Shown here in pieces: positions 46,651 through 60,410 of a stretch of DNA of 64,000 bases. The translations under genes and the position numbers were made by a program. Source of the stretch: Moringa oleifera. Lineage: Eukaryota > Streptophyta > Magnoliopsida > Brassicales > Moringaceae. The notes under the pieces are model-generated. The model had not been told where the DNA came from, ran no database searches, and saw only the letters and a list, made by a program, of their open reading frames with translations. The stretch is from NCBI GenBank assembly GCA_021397835.1, contig JAJFZO010000049.1:6453001-6517000 (forward strand), written 5' to 3'. Each line of letters begins with the position of its first letter. Position 1 is the stretch's first letter.

Positions 46651-48572
46651 GGAATGCTTAAGACTAAGTGCTAAAAGTTACAGAAAAGAGAAAAGCTTGC
46701 TAAGAAAAGATGAGTGACAAATAAGGGGAAGATAAAAATGAAAAGGAAGTGAAAAAGGGGGTTTTTAAAAAGGTATTGGGAAACAAAAAGGTTCACGCCT
46801 AAAAGATACGACGCATGGCAAAAAAAATCTAAATCATTAGGTGTAGGTAATAATGAGCTATGAATTAGTTACTAATATATTAAAAGAACAACCATCATGA
46901 TTGGTTAGTGGGTTATTAAACAAGCAAGAAAAACTCTAATCTTGATAAACACCAACCTCAATATATCTTGATCTAGATAAGCCCTACTCAATGAAATATT
47001 GAAAAAAACTAAGAATAATGCAATTATAAACCTGATCATGATAAAATCCTAAATAGCGTAAAGGCAAGATTTAAGGATAATCCTAATATTAAACAAAAAA
47101 ATTTATCCAAATAAACTTGTCCATAAGCTACAAGAGACATTTGCCTACCAAGACCTGATCAGTGGAATTCTTGATATAATTATCCTCAGTCTTAAGAAAT
47201 GATGCAATAAATTTCAATCTCAAGGTTTATCTCGATGAATTATTAAAGAAGTAAGAAAACCTGATGATGTTAAAGCACGATCTCTGACCATTCAAGCCTA
47301 AGGCCTCATTTGCTAGAAAGATTTTGATTCATAAATTAAAGGTCTATGATATTCTAGAAGCAATTAAAAGATACAAGAAAAGTATAGATGATTCAAGAAA
47401 AAGTGTGTAAGATACAAGAAGTACGCACCCGTACGTTAAGAAGCATCTAAGACACGTGGTCCCCTTTTACTGCCCCTCATTTTTTGGACTTTTGGTAGAC
47501 TTTTCCTAATGGATTCTACTATAAATTGACCAAAGATTGAAAAAGAAAAGACCTTTGTATTGATAAAGAAAAATAACAAAGACGTTTTGTAAGTCTTCTT
47601 GTTTGAGTTAGTTTTAACCACTTAAAGAGCTTTTTCGATTTGAATTCGGCTATTAGCAAATGAGTACTAAGAAATGAGGTCTATTAATTTAAATTAGTAG
47701 ATAAAAGTTATCTTGTTTCAATTGTTTTAATTCTTTTATACAATTGTAAATAAAATTGATCGGTTGATCAAATCTTCATTTTCTTAATGCCATGATATTT
47801 CCTTGATTGTTTTTTCGTTGGTTTTTCACTTATGTTTGATGTCATTGTTATATTCATGTCTCCATGATTTTTGCATAAAATTAATTTATAAATGATGGGA
47901 CTGAACAATATTTTTTCCATAGATTTTTAAATAAAATTATTTTATTTTGAAAAATGTGATACGATGTTATTCATATTCTCATTTTCCACCAAAATTACAT
48001 CATTTTTATTGCTTCAAAAAAATGTAATTATTTCAATATGTTTCTTCAAGATTCAAAGAAATTGCTCATGATCTTGAGCTTAAAAAAAAAAAATCCCTTT
48101 AAAATCGAAAATATGACAATAGTCATAATCGAAAATTTCCATCATTGGTATGTTTTATTAATGCATATTACTTGTAACTATTTTGTATTACTTTAAGAAT
48201 GGGATCAATCTCGAATTGCTTTTGAAGTCATTTCATGGAAAGCATTTTTGTTTAACAAGAAACAATCTTAGGGTGCTATGAGAGTGCTAATCTTTTCTTA
48301 CATGTAATCGACTCTTTTGCCTAGGCTTCTTAGTGTAATAGACCATTACCTTAAAATTTTTAATTCTTTTGCTTTTTTATGGTTCTTTTACAGAATGAAT
48401 TTTCAAAAAATGAAGGTAATTTTTATGGCCAATTGCACCATAAAAAAATGGTAGTAACTCAAATTTTCTTTTATTTTCATCAAAAAGTCTATGAAATGAA
48501 TTTTAGATTTGTAAATCCAAACTAAAGGAACTTTCCTTGCTTTGAGGTTAGTTTTAAGCCTTATTATGATAG
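46650..48572 (+). repeat. Tat gypsy LTR A (shared by elements 1 and 2)
   Basis: Similar throughout to 54690-56345 plus 62310-62549. Matching blocks include AAAATTGATC(G/A)(G/A)TTGATCAAAT, CCATAGATTTTTAAATAAAA / TCATAGATTTTTAAATAAAA, and ACCATTACCTTAAAATTTTT. The right end is set by the primer-binding-site-like TGGCGACTC at 48573; the left end is approximate. Confidence 0.8.
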
Positions 48573-48591
48573 TTGGCGACTCTATTAGGTA
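48573..48591 (+). other. Primer-binding-site-like sequence of element 2
   Basis: TTGGCGACTCTATTAGGTA directly follows LTR A. It resembles the TGGCGACTCC-type primer-binding site (tRNA-Arg) that I know from Tat/Ogre elements, with changes in its 3' half. It fixes the right end of LTR A. Confidence 0.55.
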
Positions 48592-49199
48592 TTGAACCTT
48601 GAATCTTCAAGAACCTTTAAAAGACCTATTCACCAAGGTTAGACCCCATTTTAGATCTAGCAGTCGACCATGAACCTTACAAGTTGATTTTTAATAAGGT
48701 CAAGATTAGGAAACTTTAGGTCATCGAAGAAACACCCATAGGACATAAACTTTAACTAAAGGGATAAATTATGACTGTGCATGACTATTGCTATCCTCTT
48801 TCTCCTTTTTCATCATATTATACGATTTCACGTGGCATGTCATTGAAAAGTTTATTAATCTAAGGCATTTAATGTAATAGACATTATTAATCTCCATTCC
48901 ACTTACTTAGAAATCACAATAGTAGATGAAGGATCCTTACCTAAGAAAGTTTAATATGATATGACCATGATGACATCTCATCAAGTACAAAATAGTATAA
49001 AGCAGAACAATAAAGACTAGTTGATACTCTACCTTGACGTTTTCCAAGTACATTGAAGAGAGAAGTCTCCTTAAAGTTGAAAGGGAGATGACAAAACTTC
49101 ACCAAATTTGGGAAATGTTGAGCATAGAAAAGAAATAAGAATCCAAAGAGCAAGTTAATTTATTACGAAATTAATGTTTATCAAAGTTGAAGAACCTTT

Positions 49200-50770
49200 A
49201 ATGGAAGTTGTAATGAATTTTTAGGATCTTTCCTACGATAATTTTCACTTCAAATGTTTTTGAGAGCCAAATATTTACATCCACATAAGATTCATTTAAG
49301 GCCCAAAAAATTAGAGAAGTAATTAAGAAACTAATAGACGTGTTAGAAATTTTCAAAAAAAAAAAAACTTGATAAGAACTTGAAACATAAAAGAGATAAA
49401 GTATGTGTGAAAAAGGATCTCATTGAAAAGATCATGGACCAACATAAGCGTAAAAAGGTAATTTTATGAGATTAACTACTGCTATGTATGCTCTAGTCAT
49501 GTTTCTAGAGATATTAGGTTATATAAAAGTGTAAATCTTTCATTTCATATATGTATTTACATATGGACCCAATCTGACCCCAATTATTTTGACAAAGATC
49601 ATTAGTTCATTGGCTTTTATACGAAGTTAAAGAGCGAATTATGGGCATAACCATACTTTGTGCATTGTTCATGAGTCATTTGGATTTTTCGACAAAATAT
49701 TTAAAGACCCTTTGCATTCAAACCTGTTAAGAGAAGTGCCTAAAGGTAGGCCAAGGAAAGATAAAACACAACAGGAATGATCAATCATCTTATTCACGAT
49801 GAAGGAGAATGACATAAGATAAGTTGCTCCTTGGTTAAATTATGTTTTGATATTGTTGAAGGGAAAATGAAAAGCTTTAATAACCTTATTAGCTATTTAT
49901 AGGGGAGTAAAATACAATCCCTTAATGGTGTAGAAGTAGATCAAGATTAAGTAGTTTGTATTGATCACCCATGGATTAGAAGATGATCACTGTTTTATAT
50001 CTCTAGATGCCAATTCAAACATTACGTAAGCTATGTCAGAATGGAAGCAGCCTTGGAAGATAATTAAGAACCAAAAGGCAGGTGGAATCATATTGAGGTA
50101 TGAAAAATGAAGAGACAAATTGATATAATATACGGTTCTTCCTAATGGTTGTTATAATATCAATTTAACTTAGTGCCACTACCAACTCTAGGGCTATAGA
50201 AAAAGAAAAGATACTAGAAAAGGATCAAAGATTTGGAATCCTAACAATAGGTGTCATAACAAAAGATTGAGTCCTTCTATTATGAAAATTCAATTCAAGA
50301 AGAGACTGTCATTATGATCAAGGAAGATAGAGACTAATCAAAGGAGATACAAGAACTAAAAGAAAAAAATTATGAAAGAAATATTGGAAGATGATTGTAA
50401 GAATAAGCAAATCTAAAAATTAATCATGCAGCTCAAAAAGGCTAAAAAGTTAATTTGAGAGAAAGAGCAACATTTTTTTTAGAAGAAGGGTATCGTAGGA
50501 TGGCAAAGACAATAAGAAGAATTGGTTCATAGAATATAAGGACTAAAGTAGAAAAATTATAAGCTCAAAAAAAGAATAAAAAGTAAATCAAGAATTGGTA
50601 GAAAATCTATTTAAAGACAAGAAAATAAAGGAAGAGGAGCATAAAAATCATATCAATCATTTTATGAAAAAGATTAATCAAGAAAGAAACTCTAAATTGA
50701 ACCAAATAACCAATCAAGAAAGAATGAAGACTGATCTTAATTCTAGAGGAGTAAAGCAAAGGTAATTTAT
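49200..50770 (+). pseudogene. Possible Tat ORF1 remnant (upstream of gag)
   Basis: Broken plus-strand frames with a Lys/Glu-rich, coiled-coil-like stretch around 50330-50720 (for example QELKEKNYERN). Tat elements often carry an extra ORF ahead of gag whose C-terminal half is coiled coil. The match is by position and texture only; no diagnostic motif was seen. Confidence 0.3.
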
Positions 50771-51159
50771 GCTTAATAGTGTCAAGGCAAAGAAAAATCT
50801 AATATGTAAAAGCACCAAGTGTCTTCATGGAAAAACACATGTACAATAATAGAGGCAGTTAGCTTCATTAATAGATTGAGGGATCTTTATTTGAGGGTTT
50901 CTAATGTGTTCAATTTTATACTTAATGTCAGATAATCTTAGTTGATTAAAAGGAATTAATGAGACTTTTATATTTGTGTCTTGAGAAAGAATAAACTTTC
51001 TGATGTCCATTATTGCATCCATCATAAGTCAATACTTGCGTCAACATTTATTTCATGCATACATGTGAACTAATAATTTAAGAAAGTAAAAAATAAGGAA
51101 GGTTAAGTGACATCCTGATTGTAAGAAAGTATAACACTCAATCAAAATCTTAACAATCA

Positions 51160-52230
51160 AAGATGGAAGGCCAACTCGTGAGGGTTGAAAGGCTCGAACA
51201 AGCACAAGATGAGATCTGAAAGGCTTAGGGGTTGATAAATGAGAGAATAATGAAAAATCATCAAGACCTATAAAACACTATGCAGAGTCAATTACAACAA
51301 ATGATGAACTCTATAGGAGCTCTACATAAGGGAAAAGCTTTAATAAATCTAAAGTTAGAATAGGCTATCAACAATTAAGCCTTCATAATCTATACACCAA
51401 ACCCAATGGTTACAATGTCATCATGAAAAGTGGAGCCAACTTATGACACATTGATGGTTTAGAGAGGAAGAAGTAAGGGAAGAAAAGTACTTAAGATTTT
51501 TAAGTCCTCGATTTGGATGACACTATTGAATTAAAGAAACTTAGAATGGGAACTATTGTTAAGTAAGAGTTGATGAGAAACATAGAAACCCTGACAAAGT
51601 AGGTTAAAACTTTGAAAGAAAAGAGAAAGAGATGATAGGAATGTATACTACTGACTTGAGTTTTGTTTTAAGACTAGTCATATCATCGAAATTCAAATCA
51701 TTAAAATTTGAAGTATGATGGGTCTTACTATCTTTGAGCTCATTTGAGGATATTCCTTTGTGAGACGCATGGATATGGAAGTAATCAAAATTATCCACTA
51801 CTTTTAATACAATCTCTAAGATGAGCCATTGAAGTGGTATATTGATCTAGAGCCTACCAAGATCCAGACATGGAAAGACTTGGCAAGTATGTTCTTATTA
51901 CATTATGGACACTTGGAAGAGTTAAGTCCCAATAGGATCACCTTGCAGAATATGAGTCAAAAACCCAATGAAACTTTCAAAGAGTATGCCCTACATTAGA
52001 GAGAAGTGGCTGCTCGATTGCAAAATATGAGCTAGATTTGATAGTTAACTAGTTTCATGAGGGTTAGGACTTCAATGAGATTCGAAAGTCAAAGTGCCAT
52101 CATTAAGGTATACTTCATCAAGATTTGGAATTAAGAGTTAAGTGTTAAATCACTCACTCAATTTTTCGTTAGTGTTAAAGGTTGGTTAGAGATAAACTAG
52201 CTTGGGATGATTGAAGACTAGAAAATAACA
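51160..52230 (+). pseudogene. Tat gypsy gag
   Basis: A start-like MEGQLVRVERLEQAQDEI at about 51162 is followed by Gln/Met-rich sequence, and at about 51830-52000 by WYIDLEPTKIQTWKDLASMF and LLHYGHL, then LQNMSQKPNETFKEYA and REVAARLQNMS. The W-x-DLA-x-F and LxNMxQKxNExFKEYAxxWRE pattern is the core of Tat/Ogre gag. Stops break it, and the CCHC zinc knuckle was not found. Confidence 0.75.
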
Positions 52231-52539
52231 TTTGAAAAAAATTAAAATGAGTTTATACAAGTAAATCTAAAAAAGAAAAAAAAAAGAAAAAAAACAATAT
52301 AGTGACGAAGGGAAGAAAAACATATCAGGCTACATAGGGGACATTGTCTTGAAATAGTGGCTGTAGTTGAAACATTTAGAGTTGGATTAGGCATTTCAGG
52401 CTTGAGGTTTAGGACATGGACATTTATCATAAGAGTTGGCTATTTGATATATCTTTTATTAGCTCAAGGGCCCTGTTATTAGGTGTTATCAACTAGTGAC
52501 ACCTTAAGCTCCTTTGAGTGTACCAATGAAAGAAGCTTT

Positions 52540-54080
52540 TATTAGAGGTGCTACTTGTAACCAATCTAAGTCGACATCAAGAAGTTTGCAATTGATATCC
52601 TTTGCTAGCCTATTTTAAATGCGCTAGTATAATCCCATTGCTTGTTCCTCGATCTCAAACTTATATTTATTTGACATTCTAAAATTCTAATATAGCTCAA
52701 GGTTAAGCTTTCTCCTAAACTCTTCTTATCTCCTCCAAGTGTTTCAGCATCATTTCGTTCTTAACTAGATCGATCCTGGTGTCAATGTTATCTTGCGCTT
52801 GGGCTAGTTTAATCCTCGTGTTATCTAGGTCAAAGTCAGTCTTGCCTAAAATGTTCTTCAATATTTAGACTTCGGCCACATATACATGGGTCTTACTCAT
52901 AACATCTTCGATTGATTTATTTGTTGTTTTAGCCTTTTTCATATAGTGGTAAAGTTATACTTATTGGTTGAAATAGCCATAACTTGAACAAACTGCAATG
53001 TAAAAAGATCGAGAAAGATTTAGATCAAGAAAAGAACAAAGATGAAGGCTTTAAATACTTAATAGAATAAGAAAAAGAAGTGATCTAAGTCATGAAAGAA
53101 GTATTTACATCACTGAAGCTCATGATAATATTACCCAAGAACAATTCACTACTTTTAGCTTCATATTTCTGCAAGTCTTTAGGTAGCATAGATTTACACT
53201 TATTTATGCACAAGACTATAGTGGTTCAAATTGCCATCAGTTGGTAGATTCCAGTTTAGGAAGAACTGATTTTCTTTAAGTTAGGGAGATCACATAATGG
53301 CTAGAAAGTGCATCCACTAGGCCTTGATCCTTTAAATATTAGATCACTTTGTCTTTTCTTTTGGCCATTTACTCACTCGAGGGATTAGCCTTAGTTTTCA
53401 TTGGCATTGGTTGAGTGGGAACAATAATGACAATAGGTCAAACAACTTTTTTCTTTGGGGTTGCCTTAGAGGATCGGCCTTGCTATTGTGTCCCCGATAA
53501 TGGTTTAATTAAAGGAACAAAAGTCCTTCCTATAGTTGCATCAATGGCTTCATATAGCTGTTTCTTAGTCATCTGAGGGACATTTTATTAAAGGGTTATA
53601 TTGAGAAAATATACAAAGAAAAGAAAAGAAAGAACTATGAAAAGGAAAATTAAATGATGTAGAAAAAGTAATGAAGAACCTATTGTAGGAGTACAACTAA
53701 TTTTAAAGTTGACAGTAAAAGACTATAAATCTGGATTAGGTAAGTAGTAGAGATCAAAAGCAGGAAAATGAATAGAGTTAGCCTATTAAAAAGATTATTA
53801 TGGAACTTAAGTAGAAGCAGGTGTTCGTTCAAGAAGTGAAACAACAGTTTGAACGAGACTTTCAACTTGATCGACATTAGGTTTTTGACTAGGATCTAGA
53901 AGGAATGTTAGCAAATGGGCATATAAGAGTTAGCCTATTCTTCGATGATTGAAATAGGATGCTGTAGCAAACATGGAGGACTTATCGAAGGGGGAATACT
54001 TTGTGCTAGGCCCTAGTAAACTTAATCGTGGCTATCCTAATGTCATCAATGTGGGCTTTAAAGCTATCCTCACCTTAATG
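52540..54080 (-). pseudogene. Decayed antisense ORF of element 2
   Basis: Between gag and LTR B the plus strand is closed, but the minus strand has coding-like pieces: LLDPSQKPNVDQVESLVQTV followed by VSLLERTPAST near 53810-53930; MTKKQLYEAIDATIGRTFVP near 53530-53590; KTTNKSIEDVMSKTHVYVAE near 52890; KTDFDLDNTRIKLAQAQDNI near 52800; and LDWLQVAPLIKASFIGTLKG near 52520. Tat-clade elements are known for extra ORFs, some antisense, placed between the coding core and the 3' LTR, which fits. Function of such ORFs is unknown. This copy has several stops. Confidence 0.5.
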
Positions 54081-54689
54081 TTCAAAAAGGTACTTATAAA
54101 AGGGCTTTCATTAGGTGAACCTTTTTCTTATAAATTCTCTTATTAGGCTTATTCTAAACATTTAGTTTGGACAAATTTTGGGTGGAAAAGCCTAATAGTA
54201 CTTCTTTAATTAACCCTTGTTGTTCAAAGGCAAACCTTTGATGAAAAATTTAGGTATAATGTTGCTAAAATAGTAGAATTTCTTTTTCAAATCTTATCAT
54301 ATTGATTGGCTTTCAATTCAAAGATTTACAAAAAGAAGAATAAAAAGGTTCTGGCAATTTAAAGTGAAAATCTTAGAGATGAAGGCAACCTCACATCTCC
54401 AAGCATTAAGAAGCAATTGGGAGGGTGAGATATTAAATTAGTGGCAAAAGTTCTAGGAAAGTGAGTGAATAGGAAGGTCTTGGCCAATTTTTAAAAATTC
54501 TTTGAAGACCATGACCTATTTGTCATGGTGTGTCAAACTCTAACTAGACATACTTTAGAATGAGAAAGTTATTCTTATTGTATTCCAACTCATTACTAGT
54601 GTAAGAAAAAGACCTTAAACTTTTAGTCATTGAATGAAACAAAAAGTAAAGATAGGTAAACTTATTAGAGAAAAAAAGTTAAAAGAGAG

Positions 54690-56345
54690 TTAAGATTGGG
54701 TTTAGAAAGTTGCAGAGAAGAAAAAAGCTTACCAGAGAAGGCGAGTGATGAGTGAATGGAAAAGAAAAATGAAAAGGAGGTAAAAAAGGGGATTTTAAGA
54801 AGATATTGGAAAATGAATAAGCTCATGCCTTAAAGATATAAGATGTGAATAAAAGAAACAATTCTGAGTCGTTAGTGTAGGCTAATGATGAGTTGTGAAT
54901 TAGCTATTAACATGTGAGAAGAAACAACCATTATGATTGCCTTGTGGGTTACTAAGCTAGCAAGGATAACCTCGACCTTGACAAAAATAACCTTGATAGA
55001 TCTTGATTTAGATAAGTCCTAATCAAAGAAAATCTCGATCAAAACTAAAGGTGGCTCAACTATCATAAGAAAATCTTAAACAATGTAAAGGCAAAATGCA
55101 AAGATAATCTCAATGTTAAAAGAAAAAACAATCCAAATAACTTGTCCGCAAGCTGCGAGAGGCATTTGCTAACCAAGATCCCATTAGTGGAACTCTCGAC
55201 CTAATAATCCTTGATCTTAAAAGAAGGTGGAAATCCCAAACTCAAAGATTATTTCTAATGAATTATTAAGAAAGCAAGAAAATATCATGATAGTGAATCA
55301 CAATCTCTAATCTTTCAAGCCTAACTCTTATTTATGAAGATTTTGAAAGAATAAAGGTTTAGATGTTCCATAAATAGCCAACAGATAATTGAAGAGTATA
55401 AATGACTTAAGAAAGAGTGTGCAAGATATAAAAAGTATGCACTCATATAGTGAGGAGCATTTTACGCAAGTGTCCTTTTTTGATGCCCTACATTTTTTGG
55501 ATTTTTGGTGGGCTTTTCCTAGTAGATTCAACTAGAAATAGAGCTACAATCAAAGAAGAAAGGACCTTTACATTGATAAAGAAAAATGAGCTAAAATACA
55601 TTGTAAGTCTTCTTGTGTGAGTTAGTTTTGAGTGCTTGAGAGCTTTTTCTGTTTTAATTCTGCTATTAGCAAAGTAGTAGGAATTAAGATATATCAATTT
55701 GAAGTAGCAAGTATAAGTCATATTGTTTCAATTTTTTTTTTGTAGAATTATGAATAAAATTGATCAATTGATCAAATATTCAATTTCTTATTGCTTTGAT
55801 CATTTTTTAATTTTTTTTAGTTTCTTTTTTCTTATATTTGATGTCATTATTATATTCACATCTCTATGATTTTTACATAAAATGAGTTTAAGAATGATGG
55901 GATAAAACAGTAGTATTTTCATAGATTTTTAAATAAAACTGTTTTATTTTGAAAAATATAATATAATAGTATTCATATTCTTGATTTCCACCAAAATCGC
56001 ATCATCATTATTATTCTTTAATTGATTCAAAAAAAAATTATTTTAACATATTTCTTTAATATACACAGACAAGATAATACATGATGCTCTTGATCTAAAA
56101 AAAAAATCGCCTTTGAAACGAAGATATACCAATAGTCATAATCAAATATTTTCATTATTCATATGTTTATTTATGCATATTACTTACAACTATTTTATAT
56201 TACTTTGAAAATGGGAATCAATCTAAAATTTCTTTTGAAGTCATTTGGTAAAAAGCATTTTTGTTTAATAGTTATTGATATTAGGAAGTAGTGAGGGTAG
56301 TAACCCTTCCTCACATGTCACCACCTTTCGAACACACACTACTAC
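54690..56345 (+). repeat. Tat gypsy LTR B, left part
   Basis: Aligns with LTR A from its start to about 48318. It is cut at 56345 by the copia insertion. The left end is approximate. Confidence 0.8.
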
Positions 56346-57081
56346 TGGAAAAAGTAGGCTACAGAAGTTGCTACAAAAGGTAGAGAAATTAATTTGAAAA
56401 TTGAAGTGGAAGGCTTCAAGGTGCATCATGATGTCACTTTTCTTAAGACGTTATTTGCCCCCACCAATTGTGATGCATAAAAACAAACAAATACTCCTTT
56501 AAGATATAATGAAGTTTAAGTTTATTTATTTGTGTTGTACATCAACAAAAACAAACCTAGAACACTTTTAAAAGATAACAAGCCTCTCAAGTATTGATAT
56601 TTTATTCTCTAAAATAATAGAATATTGGTTTTAATTTTTGAAAACTTATGCAAGTAGTAAGAAACTTTTGCATGCAAGAGAATGGTGGAACATGAGAGAC
56701 TTCTTACTCGAAGAATACTTGAATGTTTGAATGAATCAACCAAAAAGTTATGATGAAGCCTTCTTCTTTTTTTTAAGCATTCTTGGTACCTTTTTAAAAT
56801 GATTACATCTTTTAAGGCTCATACTTTTTTATTTTAAACCATTAGATTAATCTTAAAGACTTGATCAATGGTCTATATTTAACTAGTTATATCATTTTCA
56901 AACCAATGCAACTACACGCATCAACATATAATACATATTCAAATCATATTTATACACATATTCAACACATTTTGACACGTCTTTTACAAGTTTTCAACAC
57001 GTCTTTTGACATAGACTTTTACTCTATTATGTATCAACTATATTTGTTTTTCATTGCCATTCTTTTGAAAATTCTCCAATA
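56346..57081 (-). repeat. Copia 3' LTR (left)
   Basis: Matches 61558-62309. It begins TGGAAAAAGTAGGCTACAGA and ends at the position of the CA that closes the other LTR (here TA). Confidence 0.85.
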
Positions 57082-57644
57082 TTAATTCCCCCACCATTTT
57101 CAAAATGAAAGAGTTTAAATTTTTTTTTTGAAGACCTAAAAAGCTTATGTATAACTAAAAATGTCTTTAGGACTTGAACTTTCACTTAGTGATAACATAT
57201 CAAAGTTAATCAAGATTATATGACAGGCAAGCTTTGAATCATCAATCTTTATATGACTAACCAGGCATGTTTCACACATACGATTTTTGTTCCTTAGGTT
57301 TTCATGTAAACCAAGATGTGGATTGCCTTGTGTCTCCATATCTTGAATTTTTATGAGTATTTTTAGTAACTAGCTAGGTTATACTAGGGACGACAACCAT
57401 CTCTTATACTCATATAAATAAATTTATCAAGAATACCCTTATAACTAAAATATCCCAACATAAAAATGTTTATAAGTTTAGTAAAAGCTTGATTTCTTAC
57501 CTATTTCATATAAGTTATAAGTACTAAGCACTTTACTTTGGTCACATCATTGAATATTATAGTGCTTCAATCATAACATATGATGTTCTTTGCTCATTGA
57601 ACTTAAAATATTGATATTTTAAGTGTTAGGTTGAGGTTCCATCA

Positions 57645-57932
57645 CTAGTGATACTTTGATGTTGGCTTTAGTCCCATGCCCCCTGAAGTTTTTGAAATTA
57701 GCTCCCTTGTAAGGCCTTTCGTTAGGGAGTTTACAAGGTGTTGATAAGATCTTAGAAAATCAATTATAATTACTACCACAATGAGCAATTGTCTTACATA
57801 ACTATGTCGTAGGCTAATGTTCCTGTACTTACCATTATATATGCAATTATATGCCACTGATAAAGTCACTTCACTATCATAATGTATTGAGATAGGAGGC
57901 ATTAGTTTGGAACAAAGAGAAGTTTTTATCAA
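57645..57932 (-). pseudogene. Copia RNase H C-terminal part
   Basis: Reads PPISIHYDSEVTLSVAYNCI, then YNGKYRNISLRHSYVRQLL and LVNSLTKGLTRELISKTSGG followed by MGLKP. This matches the closing part of Ty1/copia polyproteins (the HCDSQAAISIA, RHIxxRHxxVRxLL and DPLTKGL blocks). The Asp of the HYDS block, an RNase H catalytic residue, is present. Confidence 0.8.
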
Positions 57933-58406
57933 TATATTCCTTAATCATTTTGCTTTTTTATTGTAAGGAACCAATGCTATATGGCTACCATGGTAAAGTT
58001 AGCCTTGCATGTTTATTTTTTTAGAGCAACAATATATCACTTTACTTTTAAGATTGAAAATTCAATCGCTAGTGGATGTATGATCATCTCTATCAGTAAT
58101 TTAATTAGCATTAATGAATCCTTCCAATACTAAAGGATTTTAAGTATAGTATATACCATAATCCATAGTGTTCCCTAAATATTTTAATACTCTATTCAAT
58201 GCTTACTAGTGAACTTAACTTGGATTACTAGCATAACTATTCAGTTTGTCAATTGCAAAAGCTGCATCTGGCCTAGTCAATGTCATTGCATATATGAGAC
58301 CCCTAATAACTCGAGCATACTCCAATTGAAATACTACTATTCTATTATTAAGATGTAGTCTCAAACTTGAACCGAAAGATATGAAACAAACTCATAATCA
58401 TAATGA

Positions 58407-58991
58407 TCAAAATTTCTCCAAATTTTTTTCAATGTAGTACGACTGGATAAGCATTAAGCCATATTTTTTTTGAACAAGTTTTACACCTAGAATCACATTA
58501 GCAAGCTCCATGTCTTTCATCTCAAAATTAGATGACAATGTGGACTTATTGAATTCAATGCTTTCAATATACATCACAAATATCAACATGTCGTTTACAT
58601 ATAGACTTATTATGACACATTTATTTCCATAAAATCTGTTATATGCACACTTATCATATTCATCAATTCTAAAACCGTGAGAAACAATCATTGTATAAAC
58701 TTGTAATGCCACTATTGTAGAGCTTATTTGAAACCTTAGAAGGACTTAACTAGTTTACAAACCTTATGCTCTTCAACTGGTAAACCTTTTTAGTTACTCC
58801 ATATATTTCTCATCTTGCTCTTCATTAAGAAAAGTTTTCTTTACATCCATTTGATGGATTTCAAGGCCATAAATTGATGTTAAGGCAACCAAAATTCTTA
58901 TAGTAGAAGTTCTGACAGTAGGTGCATAGGTGTTGAAGTAATCTAAACTTTCCTTTTGAGTGGAGCATTTTGCTCTAATATTGTCTTGCAT
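58407..58991 (-). pseudogene. Copia reverse transcriptase fragments
   Basis: Two open pieces in different frames. The first (58991-58794) has YFNTYAPTVRTSTIRILVAL and LEIHQMDVKKTFLNEEQDE, the palm-start blocks with the first catalytic Asp (QMDVK). The second (58712-58407) has HGFRIDEYDKCAYNR and SLYVNDMLIF. The YVDD box has become YVND (about 58590-58601), removing a catalytic Asp. A stretch between the pieces is decayed. Confidence 0.85.
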
Positions 58992-59630
58992 TTATCAGTT
59001 GTGCCATTTATTCTCATTTTTTTTTCTTAATAATCCATTTGTAACTAATTGATTTTGTTTCCTGTGGTAAGTTAACCAAGTTCTACATCTTATTTCCTAT
59101 GATGGACTCCATTTTACCATTAATGGTTTCTTCCAAAAAGGTACCATCTTGAGATTTCATTACTTCCGCATAAGTGAAGGGATCTAACTCTATTAAAGTT
59201 CATACCATAATTTGTTTAATATATAAGTCCCTAGTTCAATCGACTAGATAAACTGTCAAATTAGGACCAAACGATTTTTCCTTTCTTATTCTTTTATTTC
59301 TCCTTGGTTCATGAGAATCCTCGACAAAATTTCAGTTTTTATTAGATTCTACATTTTCTTTAGATAGTTTTGATTTGATTATCTTGAGAATAATAGTGAA
59401 CCAGTTTTCTTAAAATATAACATCTCTAGATTTTATGACTATGTTGATTTCTACGAAAGTGTTAAATTCCATTGTTACAAACCTATATGCCTTATTGTAT
59501 TCAACATAACCAAGAAAGATACATTTTAATCCTTTTTTTTTCTATTTTTTTTTATCTTAGGTTGAGGCAATCTAACGATAGCTCGGCAACAAAAAATTCT
59601 AAGATAAGACAAATTAGGTGTCCTTTTCTT

Positions 59631-60410
59631 TTATAACTCATGTAGTAAATCTTTTGTTTTCTTAGTGGGTGCTCTATTTAGAATATGACTTGAAGTTAAT
59701 AATGCTTCATCACAAAATCCTTTACCAAGACTTGAGTTACAAAGCATAGTGTTCATCATATATGTGAGAATCTTATTTTTCCTTTCTACTACACCATTAT
59801 ATTGAGGTGTATATGTAGCTGAAATTTCATGCATAACGCCAATTGATTCATAAAATTCAAGAAAGCGATATTCACCTCCTTTATCACTTCTAAGATACTT
59901 AATCTCTGTGTTACAAAGGTTTTCAACCTTAGCCTTATATATTTTAAACTTGTCTAACATCTCATCTTTAGAATGCATCAAATAAACATAACAAAACGTT
60001 AAATAATCATCAATGTATGTAACATAATATTTCTTTCCTCCTCTTGTAGGTGTATTATGCATATCACATACATCACTATGCACTAATTACAATAATGAAA
60101 ATATTCTTTTGATTTTTAGAAACAACATTTTGGTAATCTTTGTTAATACATAAACTTTACACTTTTCATGCATGTCATGTTTACAATTAGGAATCATTTT
60201 ATTTTTCACCATGTCATGCAATTGATTAGTATTAATATGACTTAAGTGATAACACCATAAAGAAAGTGAGTCAATCATATAAGCAGAAAAAGAATTTTCA
60301 TTATTTATACAGAGCTTAAACATTCCTTCATACATGTATTCCTTACCTTTAAATACACCACCTTTAGACAACATCAAGTTGTTTGACTCAAATACAAGTT
60401 CAAAAGCCAA
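59631..60410 (-). pseudogene. Copia GAG-pre-integrase and integrase core
   Basis: The piece at 60410-60087 holds LSLWCYHLSHINTNQLHDMV and CKHDMHEKCKVYVL, the zinc-binding pre-integrase region. The piece at 60083-59631 holds HSDVCDMHNTPTRGGKKYYV, TYIDDYLTFCYVYLM, LRSDKGGEYRFLEF and TYTPQYNGVVERKNKILTYM. The two Asp and the Glu of the D,D-35-E integrase triad are all visible. The two pieces are in different frames, and downstream sequence is decayed. Confidence 0.85.

Larger units (their letters stand above)
40900..48572 (+). mobile_element. Tat-type Ty3/gypsy retrotransposon, 5'-truncated (element 1)
   Basis: Plus-strand order: protease region, reverse transcriptase, RNase H, integrase, tandem-repeat array and LTR. 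This is the Ty3/gypsy order (integrase last). The wording of protease and integrase, plus a tandem-repeat array between pol and the 3' LTR, point to the Tat clade. No gag and no 5' LTR were found. Every domain is broken by stops or shifts. The LTR at its right end also serves as the left LTR of element 2. Confidence 0.8.
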
